DNA of 5,659 nt from assembly GCA_002405565.1 (NCBI GenBank), contig DHMB01000046.1, forward strand, positions 1 to 5,659, in the 5' to 3' direction. Shown piece after piece: positions 1 to 5,659 of the stretch (positions within the stretch are counted from its first letter, which is position 1; each line of letters opens with the position of its first letter). Below the pieces are notes generated by a model. That model had not been told where the DNA came from and made no database searches. It saw only the letters and a list, made by a program, of their open reading frames with translations. Both the position numbers and the translations under genes were made by a program. Source of the DNA: Clostridiales bacterium UBA4653. GTDB taxonomy: Bacteria > Bacillota > Clostridia > Oscillospirales > CAG-272.

Positions 1-191
1 GTAATTGTGATACCTCTTTCCTGCTCCTGCTCCATCCAGTCCATGGTGGCAGAGCCGTCATGGGTTTCGCCAAGCTTGTGTGTCTTACCGGTGTAATAAA
101 GGATTCTTTCAGTGGTAGTCGTTTTGCCGGCGTCGATGTGAGCCATGATACCAATATTTCTTGTATGTTCAAGCGTATATTCTCTTGGCAT
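1..191 (-). CDS. fusA: Elongation factor G, N-terminal fragment (3' part beyond window)
   Basis: EF-G is the cytoplasmic translational GTPase that moves tRNA and mRNA through the ribosome after peptide-bond formation and helps RRF in ribosome recycling. Only the first 63 codons are present. They begin MPREYTLEHTRNIGIMAHID, and the P-loop AHIDAGKT lies at residues 17-24, followed by TTTERILYYTG. The run ends in RGITI, just before the switch I/G2 threonine, so the GTPase start is textbook for the family; the full protein is usually about 690-700 residues. The ATG at 189-191 is preceded by the ribosome binding site AAGGAG at 199-204 with a 7-nt gap. It lies 71 nt downstream of rpsG and should share its transcript from the rpsL promoter. 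No promoter or terminator is evident in the rpsG-fusA gap. Identification is near certain; whether tuf follows cannot be seen. Confidence 0.98.
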   Translation of the reverse strand, partial: MPREYTLEHTRNIGIMAHIDAGKTTTTERILYYTGKTHKLGETHDGSATMDWMEQEQERGITI

Positions 192-262
192 GATTAAGCT
201 CCTTAAATAAAATTTTGTTGTTCATTTGATACTCGCTGCGAACAATTTCGTCGGCAAAATAA

Positions 263-733
263 TCAATATCTGTAGTGTGCGAATGCCTTGTTGGCTTCTG
301 CCATCTTGTGCATTTCTTCTTTTTTCTTGACGGATGCGCCCGTATTGTTTACGGCGTCCATGATTTCTCCGGCAAGTCTTTCGGACATATTGCGCTCGCT
401 ACGCTTTCTTGCGAAAAGTACGAGCCATCTAAGTCCCAGAGTCTGTCTTCTTTCGGGGCGAACCTCCATCGGGACCTGGTAAGTCGAACCGCCGACTCTG
501 CGAGCCTTGACTTCAAGAACGGGCATGATGTTGTTCAATGCTTCCGTAAATGCGTCAAGAGCAGGCTTTCCCGTTTTGCTTTCAACCGTTGCGAATGCGT
601 CGTAAACGATTTTCTGAGCTACGCCCTTTTTGCCGTCTTCCATAACGTTGTTGATGAGCTTTGTAACTACTTTGGAGTTATAAAGCGGATCCGGCAAGAC
701 ATCTCTCTTGGAAATCTGACCTCTTCTTGGCAC
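263..733 (-). CDS. rpsG: 30S ribosomal protein S7
   Basis: S7 nucleates assembly of the 3' major (head) domain of 16S rRNA and sits near the E-site/mRNA exit. The protein is 156 residues, the usual bacterial length, and reads (V/M)PRRGQISKRDVLPDPLYNS at the start. The conserved beta-hairpin segment PVLEVKARRVGG is at about 71-82, followed by VRPERR and LGLRWL, and it ends in the family signature KAFAHYRY. The start is the GTG at 731-733. An in-frame GTG at 749-751 would add six residues (KEGIT region), but that stretch is the Shine-Dalgarno itself, and S7 proteins begin at PRRG, so the longer form is rejected. It is the second gene of the rpsL-rpsG-fusA transcript, and fusA follows after 71 nt. 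In E. coli S7 represses its own operon by binding the mRNA just upstream of rpsG. The unusually long upstream gap here may serve the same role, which is inference. Confidence 0.98.
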   Translation of the reverse strand: MPRRGQISKRDVLPDPLYNSKVVTKLINNVMEDGKKGVAQKIVYDAFATVESKTGKPALDAFTEALNNIMPVLEVKARRVGGSTYQVPMEVRPERRQTLGLRWLVLFARKRSERNMSERLAGEIMDAVNNTGASVKKKEEMHKMAEANKAFAHYRY

Positions 734-926
734 TGTTATTCCCTCCTTCACATATAATGAATATCATAGGTACTCGAAAGTTTTCCTCCCGCTGTGCTTT
801 GTCATTTTGAAAAGATGCTCTGCTGTCCGCCCGCACATATTTGCGCAGGTAAAATAAACATATTATCTATCAAAAGCAAAAGCGCTTGCGATAAGATTTT
901 AATACCTTTTTCCGCCTTATGCGGAC
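734..926 (-). other. rpsL-rpsG intercistronic region, possibly structured leader for rpsG
   Basis: This 193-nt stretch has no credible ORF, terminator or convincing promoter. By eye, the minus-strand RNA can form several helices. GTCCGC just after the rpsL stop (921-926) can pair with GCGGAC at 825-830. Inside that closing helix lies an imperfect bulged hairpin at 865-897, with inner stem GCAAG/UUUGC-like around loop CGCU. A second hairpin at 830-849 is CCUGCGC-AAAUAU-GUGCGGG, 7 bp including two G-U pairs; its last base overlaps the closing helix. An alternative local hairpin UCCGC-AUAAG-GCGGA (911-925) competes for the same 5' strand. None of the hairpins is followed by a U-tract, so they are not terminators. 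In E. coli S7 binds the equivalent intercistronic site; a role in S7 feedback here is inferred only. The rpsG ribosome binding site lies at the downstream end. Confidence 0.4.
741..748 (-). promoter_or_regulatory. Ribosome binding site of rpsG (decides the GTG start)
   Basis: On the minus strand the sequence AAGGAGGG ends 7 nt before the GTG at 731-733 (8 nt when measured from AGGAGG). This is a near-perfect anti-16S match at ideal spacing. It overlaps the codons that a longer in-frame reading from 751 would use, which argues that translation begins at 733. Confidence 0.9.
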
Positions 927-1349
927 TTACTTCGCGGCTTTCTTGCCGCGCTTTGCACCGTACAGAGAACGGCTCTGCTTACGGTTTGCAACGCCCTGTG
1001 CATCGAGCGTACCGCGGATAATGTGGTAACGTACACCGGGAAGGTCACGGACTCTGCCGCCTCTGATAAGAACAACCGAGTGTTCCTGAAGGTTATGACC
1101 TATACCGGGGATGTAGCACGTCGCTTCAAGACCGTTTGTAAGTCTTACTCTGGCAATCTTACGGAGAGCGGAGTTCGGCTTTTTAGGGGTCTGTGTCGTA
1201 ACCTTTGTGCATACGCCTCTCTTCTGCGGCGAGCTGAGATCGGTTGTCGACTTCTTGATGGAGTTGAAACCTTTCTGAAGCACGGGAGCTTTGGATTTGT
1301 ACTGACGTTCCTGACGACCGTTGCGAACGAGCTGGTTAAAGGTAGGCAT
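927..1349 (-). CDS. rpsL: 30S ribosomal protein S12
   Basis: S12 lies at the decoding centre of the 30S subunit and controls translational accuracy; it is the target-site protein for streptomycin resistance and dependence. The 140-residue product begins MPTFNQLVRNGRQ and contains PQKRGVCTKV (41-50), the decoding loop TPKKPNSALRK (54-64), GHNLQEHSVVLIRGGRVRDL (84-103) and a basic C-terminus. Length and the insert before PQKRG fit Gram-positive S12 (about 137-140 residues, against 124 in E. coli). Lys56 equals E. coli Lys43. The position equal to E. coli Lys88 / B. subtilis Lys101 is Arg101 (codon at 1047-1049). Asp102 corresponds to the RimO methylthiolation site. The ATG at 1347-1349 was chosen over an in-frame TTG at 1442 because family N-termini start MPT and a strong ribosome binding site sits directly upstream. 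It is the first gene of its transcript. Confidence 0.98.
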   Translation of the reverse strand: MPTFNQLVRNGRQERQYKSKAPVLQKGFNSIKKSTTDLSSPQKRGVCTKVTTQTPKKPNSALRKIARVRLTNGLEATCYIPGIGHNLQEHSVVLIRGGRVRDLPGVRYHIIRGTLDAQGVANRKQSRSLYGAKRGKKAAK

Positions 1350-1472
1350 TAAACTTTTCCTCCTTTCGTTTTTAATAAATAAGATGTTTATATATCGTTC
1401 CCGACAAGCGGTTTTGCGGGATTGATACCGTTTTTCATGCAAATGCGCATACTTTCAATTGCACACTTACAT
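1350..1472 (-). other. 5' untranslated leader of rpsL with a candidate hairpin
   Basis: The predicted transcript start is near 1472-1473, leaving about 123 nt before the rpsL ATG. On the minus strand a two-part stem can form: UAUC (1427-1424) with GAUA (1396-1393), and UCCCG (1421-1417) with CGGGA (1403-1399). These are separated by a 2x2 internal loop and capped by 13 nt. No U-tract follows, so it is not an attenuator by itself. I do not recognise it as a known riboswitch or ribosomal-protein leader. The ribosome binding site lies at the 3' end and is not buried in this stem. Confidence 0.4.
1359..1366 (-). promoter_or_regulatory. Ribosome binding site of rpsL (decides the ATG start)
   Basis: The minus strand reads AAAGGAGG here, ending 9 nt before the ATG at 1347-1349. 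It fixes the S12 start at MPTFNQ and excludes the 31-residue upstream extension that stays open in the same frame. Confidence 0.92.
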
Positions 1473-1479
1473 ACCATAC

Positions 1480-1508
1480 ATTTTATCATCTAAAAATCAA
1501 TTTGTCAA
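1480..1508 (-). promoter_or_regulatory. Vegetative (sigma-70/sigma-A type) promoter of rpsL-rpsG-fusA
   Basis: Read on the minus strand, a perfect -35 TTGACA (1508-1503) is followed by a 17-bp spacer and the -10 TAAAAT (1485-1480). The bases TGA directly before it supply an extended -10 (TGN). The region upstream of the -35 is A/T-rich, as in UP elements. Predicted initiation is at about 1472-1473. It sits between the rpoC terminator and rpsL and is the only good promoter I find in the window, so it most likely drives rpsL, rpsG and fusA. Confidence 0.85.
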
Positions 1509-1564
1509 CGGATAATTCGCAAATTTTCTCTCTTATAAGGAGTATTATTTCCGTTTTTTTGCAC

Positions 1565-1603
1565 AAAAAATCACGGACGCGCGTTTTTGGAACGCGCGTC
1601 CGT
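1565..1603 (-). terminator. Rho-independent terminator after rpoC
   Basis: A perfect 13-bp inverted repeat (1573-1585 with 1591-1603), ACGGACGCGCGTT, closes a 5-nt loop. On the minus strand it is followed after two bases by six T residues (1565-1570). It begins 21 nt past the rpoC stop codon. A weaker T-rich tract on the other side (ATTTTTA) could let it work in both directions, but there is no plus-strand gene here. It separates rpoBC from the rpsL transcript. Confidence 0.93.
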
Positions 1604-1624
1604 ATTTTTATGCCGATTTTTTCG

Positions 1625-4600
1625 TTATGCCGTTGCTGTGCCGGCGTCGGTCGGTTCCTCTTCGTCCGTGTGTTCAACACGTCTGACCTCAACGTCGCGG
1701 TAGCATGCGAGTCCCGTTCCGGCGGGAATGAGCTTACCGATGATAACGTTTTCCTTAAGTCCGAGAAGATTATCGACCTTGCCCTTGATTGCAGCGTCCG
1801 TAAGAACCTTCGTTGTTTCCTGGAAGGAAGCAGCGGAGAGGAAGGACTCTGTCTGAAGGGCTGCCTTTGTGATACCGAGAAGAACGGGGGTTGCGGTTGC
1901 GGGACGGAGCGTTCTCTCTCCTGCCGCAATTCTGCGTTCGATTTCCTCGTTTTCGATGATGAACTCGGTAACGTCTGCCATGCTTCCCGTAAGAAGCGTT
2001 GTGTCGCCGCCGTCCTCGATTCTCACCTTTCTCGTCATCTGACGGGCAATAACTTCGATGTGCTTATCGTTTATCTTGATGCTCTGAGAGCGGTAAACCC
2101 TCTGAACCTCGCGGATGATATAGTCATAAACGGCGTCAAGACCGTTGACTCTCGTGATATCCGCAAGACTCATGTTACCCTCCGTGATAGCGTCGCCTCT
2201 GGAGACATAAGAGCCCTCGGAAACGAGTATCTTTGTGCCGAGCGGAATGGGATATACGGTCTCTTCCCCTTCTGCCGTCGTAACGATGACGTTCTTCGTC
2301 TTCTTTGCGTCGACAATTCTGACAGTACCGCTGACCTCGGCAATTGTTGCCGTCTTCTTCGGTCTGCGCGCCTCGAAGAGCTCTTCAACTCTCGGAAGAC
2401 CCTGCGTAATATCGGAACCGGCGATACCGCCCGTGTGGAACGTTCTCATCGTAAGCTGTGTACCGGGTTCGCCGATGGACTGAGCGGCGATTATACCGAC
2501 AGCCTCGCCTACGCTGACCGTCTTGCCCGACGCCATGTCGGAGCCGTAGCAATGAGCGCACACACCGTGCTTGGATTTACATTTGAGTATCGAGCGGACA
2601 TGAACTCTCTCAACGCCCGAAGCAACAATCTTCTTTGCCATATCGGGAGTGATGAAGTCGCCGTCGGAGGCAATAATCTCGCCCGTTGCCTTGTCGACGA
2701 TGTCGCCGATAAGGTATCTTCCGGGGAGACGGTCTTCAAGCGGCTCGATGACGGAGTTTCCGTCCTTTACATCGCTCACCCAGATACCTTCTCTCGTTCC
2801 GCAGTCGTCCTCTCTTACGATGACATCCTGAGAAACGTCGACAAGACGTCTTGTAAGGTAACCGGAGTCGGCTGTCTTAAGAGCCGTATCGGAAAGCGAC
2901 TTACGTGAACCTCTTGCACCGATGAAGTATTCAAGGATGTTAAGACCTTCACGGAAGTTGGATTTAATCGGTATTTCCATTGTTTTACCGGTTGCGGAGA
3001 ACATAAGTCCGCGCATGCCGGCGAGCTGCTTCATCTGCGCGATAGAACCACGCGCACCGGAGTCAGCCATCATCTTTATCGGGTTATATCTGGAAAGGCA
3101 CGCGAGAAGCGCTTCCTCAACCTTCTTCGTCGTTTCTTCCCAGACCTTGATTACGCTGTCATAGCGTTCCTTGTCGGAAAGAAGTCCTCGACGGAAGTTC
3201 TTTGTAATCTGTTCGACCTCGTGCTCCGCAGCTGTGATAAGCTCTTTCTTTTCCGCAGGGACTGTCATATCGCTTACGGAGATTGAAATGGAGGCCTTTG
3301 TCGAATATTTGAAGCCGTTTGCCTTGATATCGTCAAGCACCTGCGCGGTGACTGTCGGGCCGTGCTTCTTTATCGTGCGGTCAACGATGTCTCCGAGCTG
3401 TTTCTTTGCCGTCGGGAAAGCAACTTCAAGATCGAGGAGCTTTGCGGGATCGCTTCTGTCAACAAAGCCGAGATCCTGAGGAATGGGCTTGTTGAATATC
3501 AGTCGGCCGAGCGTAGCGTCGATTATGCCCGTATGGACAACGCCGTCGATCTCTCTCGAAACTCTGACCTTGATGGGAGCATGAATTCCGAGGTAACCGT
3601 TTTCATAAGCCATCATGGCTTCGTCGAAGTCGCGATAGAAACCGCCCTCGCCCTTTTCGCCCGCGCGGTCGATTGTCAGGTAATAAGAACCGAGAACCAT
3701 GTCCTGCGAAGGAACTGTTACGGCTTTACCGTCGGCAGGCTTGAGGAAGTTGTTTGCCGAGAGCATAAGGAATCTCGCCTCTGCCTGCGCCTCGCTCGAA
3801 AGCGGAACGTGAACAGGCATCTGGTCGCCGTCGAAGTCCGCGTTGAACGCGGTACATACGAGCGGGTGGAGCTTGATAGCTCTGCCTTCAACGAGTATCG
3901 GCTCGAACGCCTGAATGGACAGACGGTGAAGAGTCGGAGCTCGGTTGAGCAGCACGGGGTGATCCTTTATTACGTTTTCAAGAGCGTCCCAGACCTCGGG
4001 GCTGACTCTTTCAACCTTCTTCTTTGCGTCCTTGATGTTCGACGCGTTCTGCGTCTCGACAAGGCGCTTCATAACGAACGGCTTGAAGAGCTCGAGCGCC
4101 ATTTCCTTCGGAAGTCCGCACTGATAAATCTTGAGCGACGGGCCGACAACGATAACGGAACGGCCTGAATAGTCGACACGTTTACCGAGCAGGTTCTGAC
4201 GGAAACGTCCCTGCTTACCGCGGAGCATTTCGGAAAGCGACTTGAGCGGACGGCTGCTTGAACCGCCTGTGACGGGCTTTCCGTGTCTGCCGTTATCGAT
4301 AAGAGCGTCGACAGCTTCCTGAAGCATACGCTTCTCGTTCTTTATGATTATTTCGGGAGCCATGAGCTCCGTGAGCTTTTTGAGACGGTTGTTTCTGTTG
4401 ATTACTCTTCTGTAAAGGTCGTTGAGGTCGGACGTTGCGTATCTGCCGCCGTCAAGGGGAACCATCGGTCTGATTTCCGGCGGGATAACGGGAATAACGT
4501 CAAGTATCATCCATTCGGGCTTGTTTCCCGAACGGCGGAACGACTCGACAACCTCAAGTCTCTTGATTATCTTGAGCTTCTTCTGACCTGAAGCGGAATT

Positions 4601-5182
4601 CAGCTCCGCTTTCAGCTCTTCGGAGAGCTTTTCGACATCAATTTCGTGGAGAAGCTCTTTTATAGCCTCTGCGCCCATGCCGACGCGGAAATCGTTTTCG
4701 TATTTTTCATACATATCGCGATATTCGCGCTCGGAGAGCACCTGCTTCTTTTCAAGCGGAGTGCTGCCGGGGTCAAGAACTATATACTGCGCAAAGTAGA
4801 GCACTTTTTCAAGCGCACGGGGAGAGATATCAAGTATCGTGCCCATTCTTGAAGGAATGGCTCTGAAATACCAGATGTGGGATACGGGAGCCGCAAGCTC
4901 AATATGACCCATTCTCTCGCGACGAACCTTCTTCGTTGTTACTTCAACGCCGCACTTCTCGCAGACCTTGCCTTTATAACGCACGCGTTTATACTTTCCG
5001 CAAAGACATTCCCAGTCCTTTGTCGGGCCAAATATCTTCTCGCAGAAAAGACCGTCCTTTTCCGCGCGGAGCGTGCGGTAGTTTATGGTCTCCGGCTTTG
5101 TGACCTCGCCATGCGACCAGCTTCTTATCATTTCGGGAGAGGCAAGCCCGATTTTTATCGAATCAAAAACGTTTTTTGCCAT
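1625..5182 (-). CDS. rpoC: DNA-directed RNA polymerase subunit beta'
   Basis: The beta' subunit forms one jaw of RNA polymerase and carries the catalytic magnesium. The 1185-residue product is close to the roughly 1200 residues usual in Firmicutes. The N-terminal zinc ribbon uses C59, C61, C74 and C77. The switch/lid region holds GRFRQNLLGKRVDYSGRS (to about 341), and NRAPTLHR is at 413-420. The catalytic loop NADFDGDQM starts at N447, with Asp449, 451 and 453 as metal ligands. The bridge helix spans about 749-784. The second zinc site is C794, C868, C875 and C878, with spacing identical to E. coli. The trigger loop has M912 and H916 and continues directly into DITQGLPRVEELFEAR, so the enterobacterial insertion is absent. 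The ATG at 5180-5182 has GGGGAG eight bases upstream. The start lies 18 nt after rpoB, implying one transcript and coupled synthesis. Two residue choices stand out: Thr83 and Pro456. Confidence 0.99.
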   Translation of the reverse strand: MAKNVFDSIKIGLASPEMIRSWSHGEVTKPETINYRTLRAEKDGLFCEKIFGPTKDWECLCGKYKRVRYKGKVCEKCGVEVTTKKVRRERMGHIELAAPVSHIWYFRAIPSRMGTILDISPRALEKVLYFAQYIVLDPGSTPLEKKQVLSEREYRDMYEKYENDFRVGMGAEAIKELLHEIDVEKLSEELKAELNSASGQKKLKIIKRLEVVESFRRSGNKPEWMILDVIPVIPPEIRPMVPLDGGRYATSDLNDLYRRVINRNNRLKKLTELMAPEIIIKNEKRMLQEAVDALIDNGRHGKPVTGGSSSRPLKSLSEMLRGKQGRFRQNLLGKRVDYSGRSVIVVGPSLKIYQCGLPKEMALELFKPFVMKRLVETQNASNIKDAKKKVERVSPEVWDALENVIKDHPVLLNRAPTLHRLSIQAFEPILVEGRAIKLHPLVCTAFNADFDGDQMPVHVPLSSEAQAEARFLMLSANNFLKPADGKAVTVPSQDMVLGSYYLTIDRAGEKGEGGFYRDFDEAMMAYENGYLGIHAPIKVRVSREIDGVVHTGIIDATLGRLIFNKPIPQDLGFVDRSDPAKLLDLEVAFPTAKKQLGDIVDRTIKKHGPTVTAQVLDDIKANGFKYSTKASISISVSDMTVPAEKKELITAAEHEVEQITKNFRRGLLSDKERYDSVIKVWEETTKKVEEALLACLSRYNPIKMMADSGARGSIAQMKQLAGMRGLMFSATGKTMEIPIKSNFREGLNILEYFIGARGSRKSLSDTALKTADSGYLTRRLVDVSQDVIVREDDCGTREGIWVSDVKDGNSVIEPLEDRLPGRYLIGDIVDKATGEIIASDGDFITPDMAKKIVASGVERVHVRSILKCKSKHGVCAHCYGSDMASGKTVSVGEAVGIIAAQSIGEPGTQLTMRTFHTGGIAGSDITQGLPRVEELFEARRPKKTATIAEVSGTVRIVDAKKTKNVIVTTAEGEETVYPIPLGTKILVSEGSYVSRGDAITEGNMSLADITRVNGLDAVYDYIIREVQRVYRSQSIKINDKHIEVIARQMTRKVRIEDGGDTTLLTGSMADVTEFIIENEEIERRIAAGERTLRPATATPVLLGITKAALQTESFLSAASFQETTKVLTDAAIKGKVDNLLGLKENVIIGKLIPAGTGLACYRDVEVRRVEHTDEEEPTDAGTATA

Positions 5183-5200
5183 TTATCTTTCTCCCCTCTC

Positions 5201-5659
5201 TTATTCATCATCGCCGAAATCATCGATTCCGTCGTCATATTCTTCGGAAAACTCGTCTGAGAAGTCATCGTCCTCAACAACGCCGTTTTCATCTTCAACG
5301 AGCATGTCGTCCGTTTCGCCGTCGCCTGCGACAGTCGAACCGATATCGTCCTCCGTAACGTATACGGGGCCGTTATCCTCATCGCCCTCGCCGAGCTGCG
5401 AAAGCTCGATTTCGTTTCCGTCCTCGTCAAGAACACGGATATCAAGCGCAAGGGACTGAAGCTCTTTTACAAGGACTCTGAACGATTCGGGAACGCCCGG
5501 TGTGGGTATATTCTGACCCTTTACGATAGCCTCGAACGTCTTTACTCTTCCCGTTACGTCGTCGGACTTGACGGTGAGTATTTCCTGGAGTGTATATGCC
5601 GCGCCGTATGCTTCGAGCGCCCAAACCTCCATTTCGCCGAAACGCTGACCGCCGAACTG
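5201..5659 (-). CDS. rpoB: DNA-directed RNA polymerase subunit beta, C-terminal fragment (5' part beyond window)
   Basis: The beta subunit pairs with beta' to form the polymerase active centre. The window opens in frame at QFGGQRFGEMEVWALEAYGA, the conserved C-terminal clamp/switch segment that contacts beta'. It continues through ILTVKSDDVTGR, KGQNIPTPGVPESFRVLVKE and the end of the conserved fold at DIRVLDEDGNEIEL. After that come 66 more residues, of which 29 are Asp or Glu and none is Lys, Arg or His. The open frame ends at TAA (5201-5203). Most of the gene, including the rifampicin region, lies outside, so nothing can be said about rifampicin response. An ATG at 5630-5632 is internal and not a start. 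It precedes rpoC by 18 nt with no terminator between, as in nearly all bacteria. Confidence 0.99.
   Translation of the reverse strand, partial: QFGGQRFGEMEVWALEAYGAAYTLQEILTVKSDDVTGRVKTFEAIVKGQNIPTPGVPESFRVLVKELQSLALDIRVLDEDGNEIELSQLGEGDEDNGPVYVTEDDIGSTVAGDGETDDMLVEDENGVVEDDDFSDEFSEEYDDGIDDFGDDE

Noticed and set aside
218..245. Inverted repeat TTGTTC/GAACAA in the rpsG-fusA gap
   Set aside because: It has only 6 A/T-rich base pairs around a 16-nt loop and no T-tract; not distinguishable from chance.
677..767. Short minus-strand ORF beginning ATG at 765-767 and overlapping the rpsG start
   Set aside because: The nearest Shine-Dalgarno-like GGGAGG is 17 nt upstream, too far. The product of about 29 residues resembles nothing and runs out of frame into rpsG.
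851..879. Possible internal promoter for rpsG (TTGCTT, 17 bp, TATTTT)
   Set aside because: It has only 3 of 6 and 4 of 6 consensus matches and is far weaker than the promoter at 1480-1508; A/T-rich sequence gives such matches by chance.
876..890. Catabolite-repression (cre) like palindrome, minus strand CGCAAGCGCTTTTGC
   Set aside because: It matches only about 7 of 10 fixed cre positions and sits between two ribosomal protein genes. It is better explained as part of a bulged hairpin.
911..925. Hairpin TCCGC/GCGGA right after the rpsL stop as a terminator
   Set aside because: The stem is only 5 bp and on the minus strand it is followed by A residues, not T. Termination here would also cut off rpsG and fusA.
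1350..1442. N-terminal extension of S12 from an in-frame TTG at 1442
   Set aside because: S12 proteins start at MPT or MAT, and the strong ribosome binding site at 1359-1366 serves the ATG at 1347-1349; the extension is 5' leader.
1502..2908. Open reading frame of 468 codons on the plus strand
   Set aside because: It lies antisense to rpoC and the terminator region, has no family resemblance and no ribosome binding site, and starts inside the rpsL promoter. It is a by-product of the codon use of rpoC.
3362..4168. Plus-strand open frame of 268 codons opposite rpoC
   Set aside because: It is antisense to the catalytic core of rpoC, whose protein is fully conserved there. No start signal or recognisable product was found.

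Overview
This window holds the core transcription/translation cluster rpoB-rpoC-rpsL-rpsG-fusA, with every gene on the minus strand. In transcription order (right to left) it contains the 3' end of rpoB, complete rpoC, an intrinsic terminator, a strong sigma-70/sigma-A-type promoter, complete rpsL, a long intercistronic region, complete rpsG, and the 5' end of fusA. The gene order and protein sequences indicate a Firmicutes/Bacillota genome, class Clostridia. RpoC is short and lacks the enterobacterial trigger-loop insertion, RpsL has the 140-residue Gram-positive form, and Shine-Dalgarno sites are strong (AGGAGG). The acidic RpoB tail and some RpoC residue choices suggest an Oscillospiraceae/Ruminococcaceae-like gut clostridium, but that finer placement is from memory and only moderately certain.

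Layout. Positions 5201-5659 encode the last 152 residues of the RNA polymerase beta subunit, ending in a 66-residue acidic tail without basic residues. Eighteen bases separate it from rpoC (5182 to 1625), whose catalytic and zinc-binding residues are all intact. A 13-bp hairpin with a U-tract (1565-1603) then ends the rpoBC transcript. A consensus promoter (TTGACA, 17 bp, extended -10 TAAAAT; 1480-1508) starts a new transcript for rpsL-rpsG-fusA. Its leader of about 120 nt carries a possible hairpin. rpsL (1349 to 927) and rpsG (733 to 263, GTG start) are separated by 193 nt with no gene, which by eye can fold into a branched structure. fusA begins at 191 and runs off the left edge.

The genes work together as the growth machinery: RpoB and RpoC form the polymerase catalytic core, S12 and S7 sit in the decoding and tRNA exit regions of the 30S subunit, and EF-G drives translocation. 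No mobile element, tRNA, rRNA, CRISPR array or accessory system is visible, and I see no new biological system here. The points worth a second look are the possible autoregulatory RNA between rpsL and rpsG, the natural arginine at the S12 streptomycin position, the threonine at the RpoC fidaxomicin-sensitiser position, and the insulation of rpoBC from the str operon.
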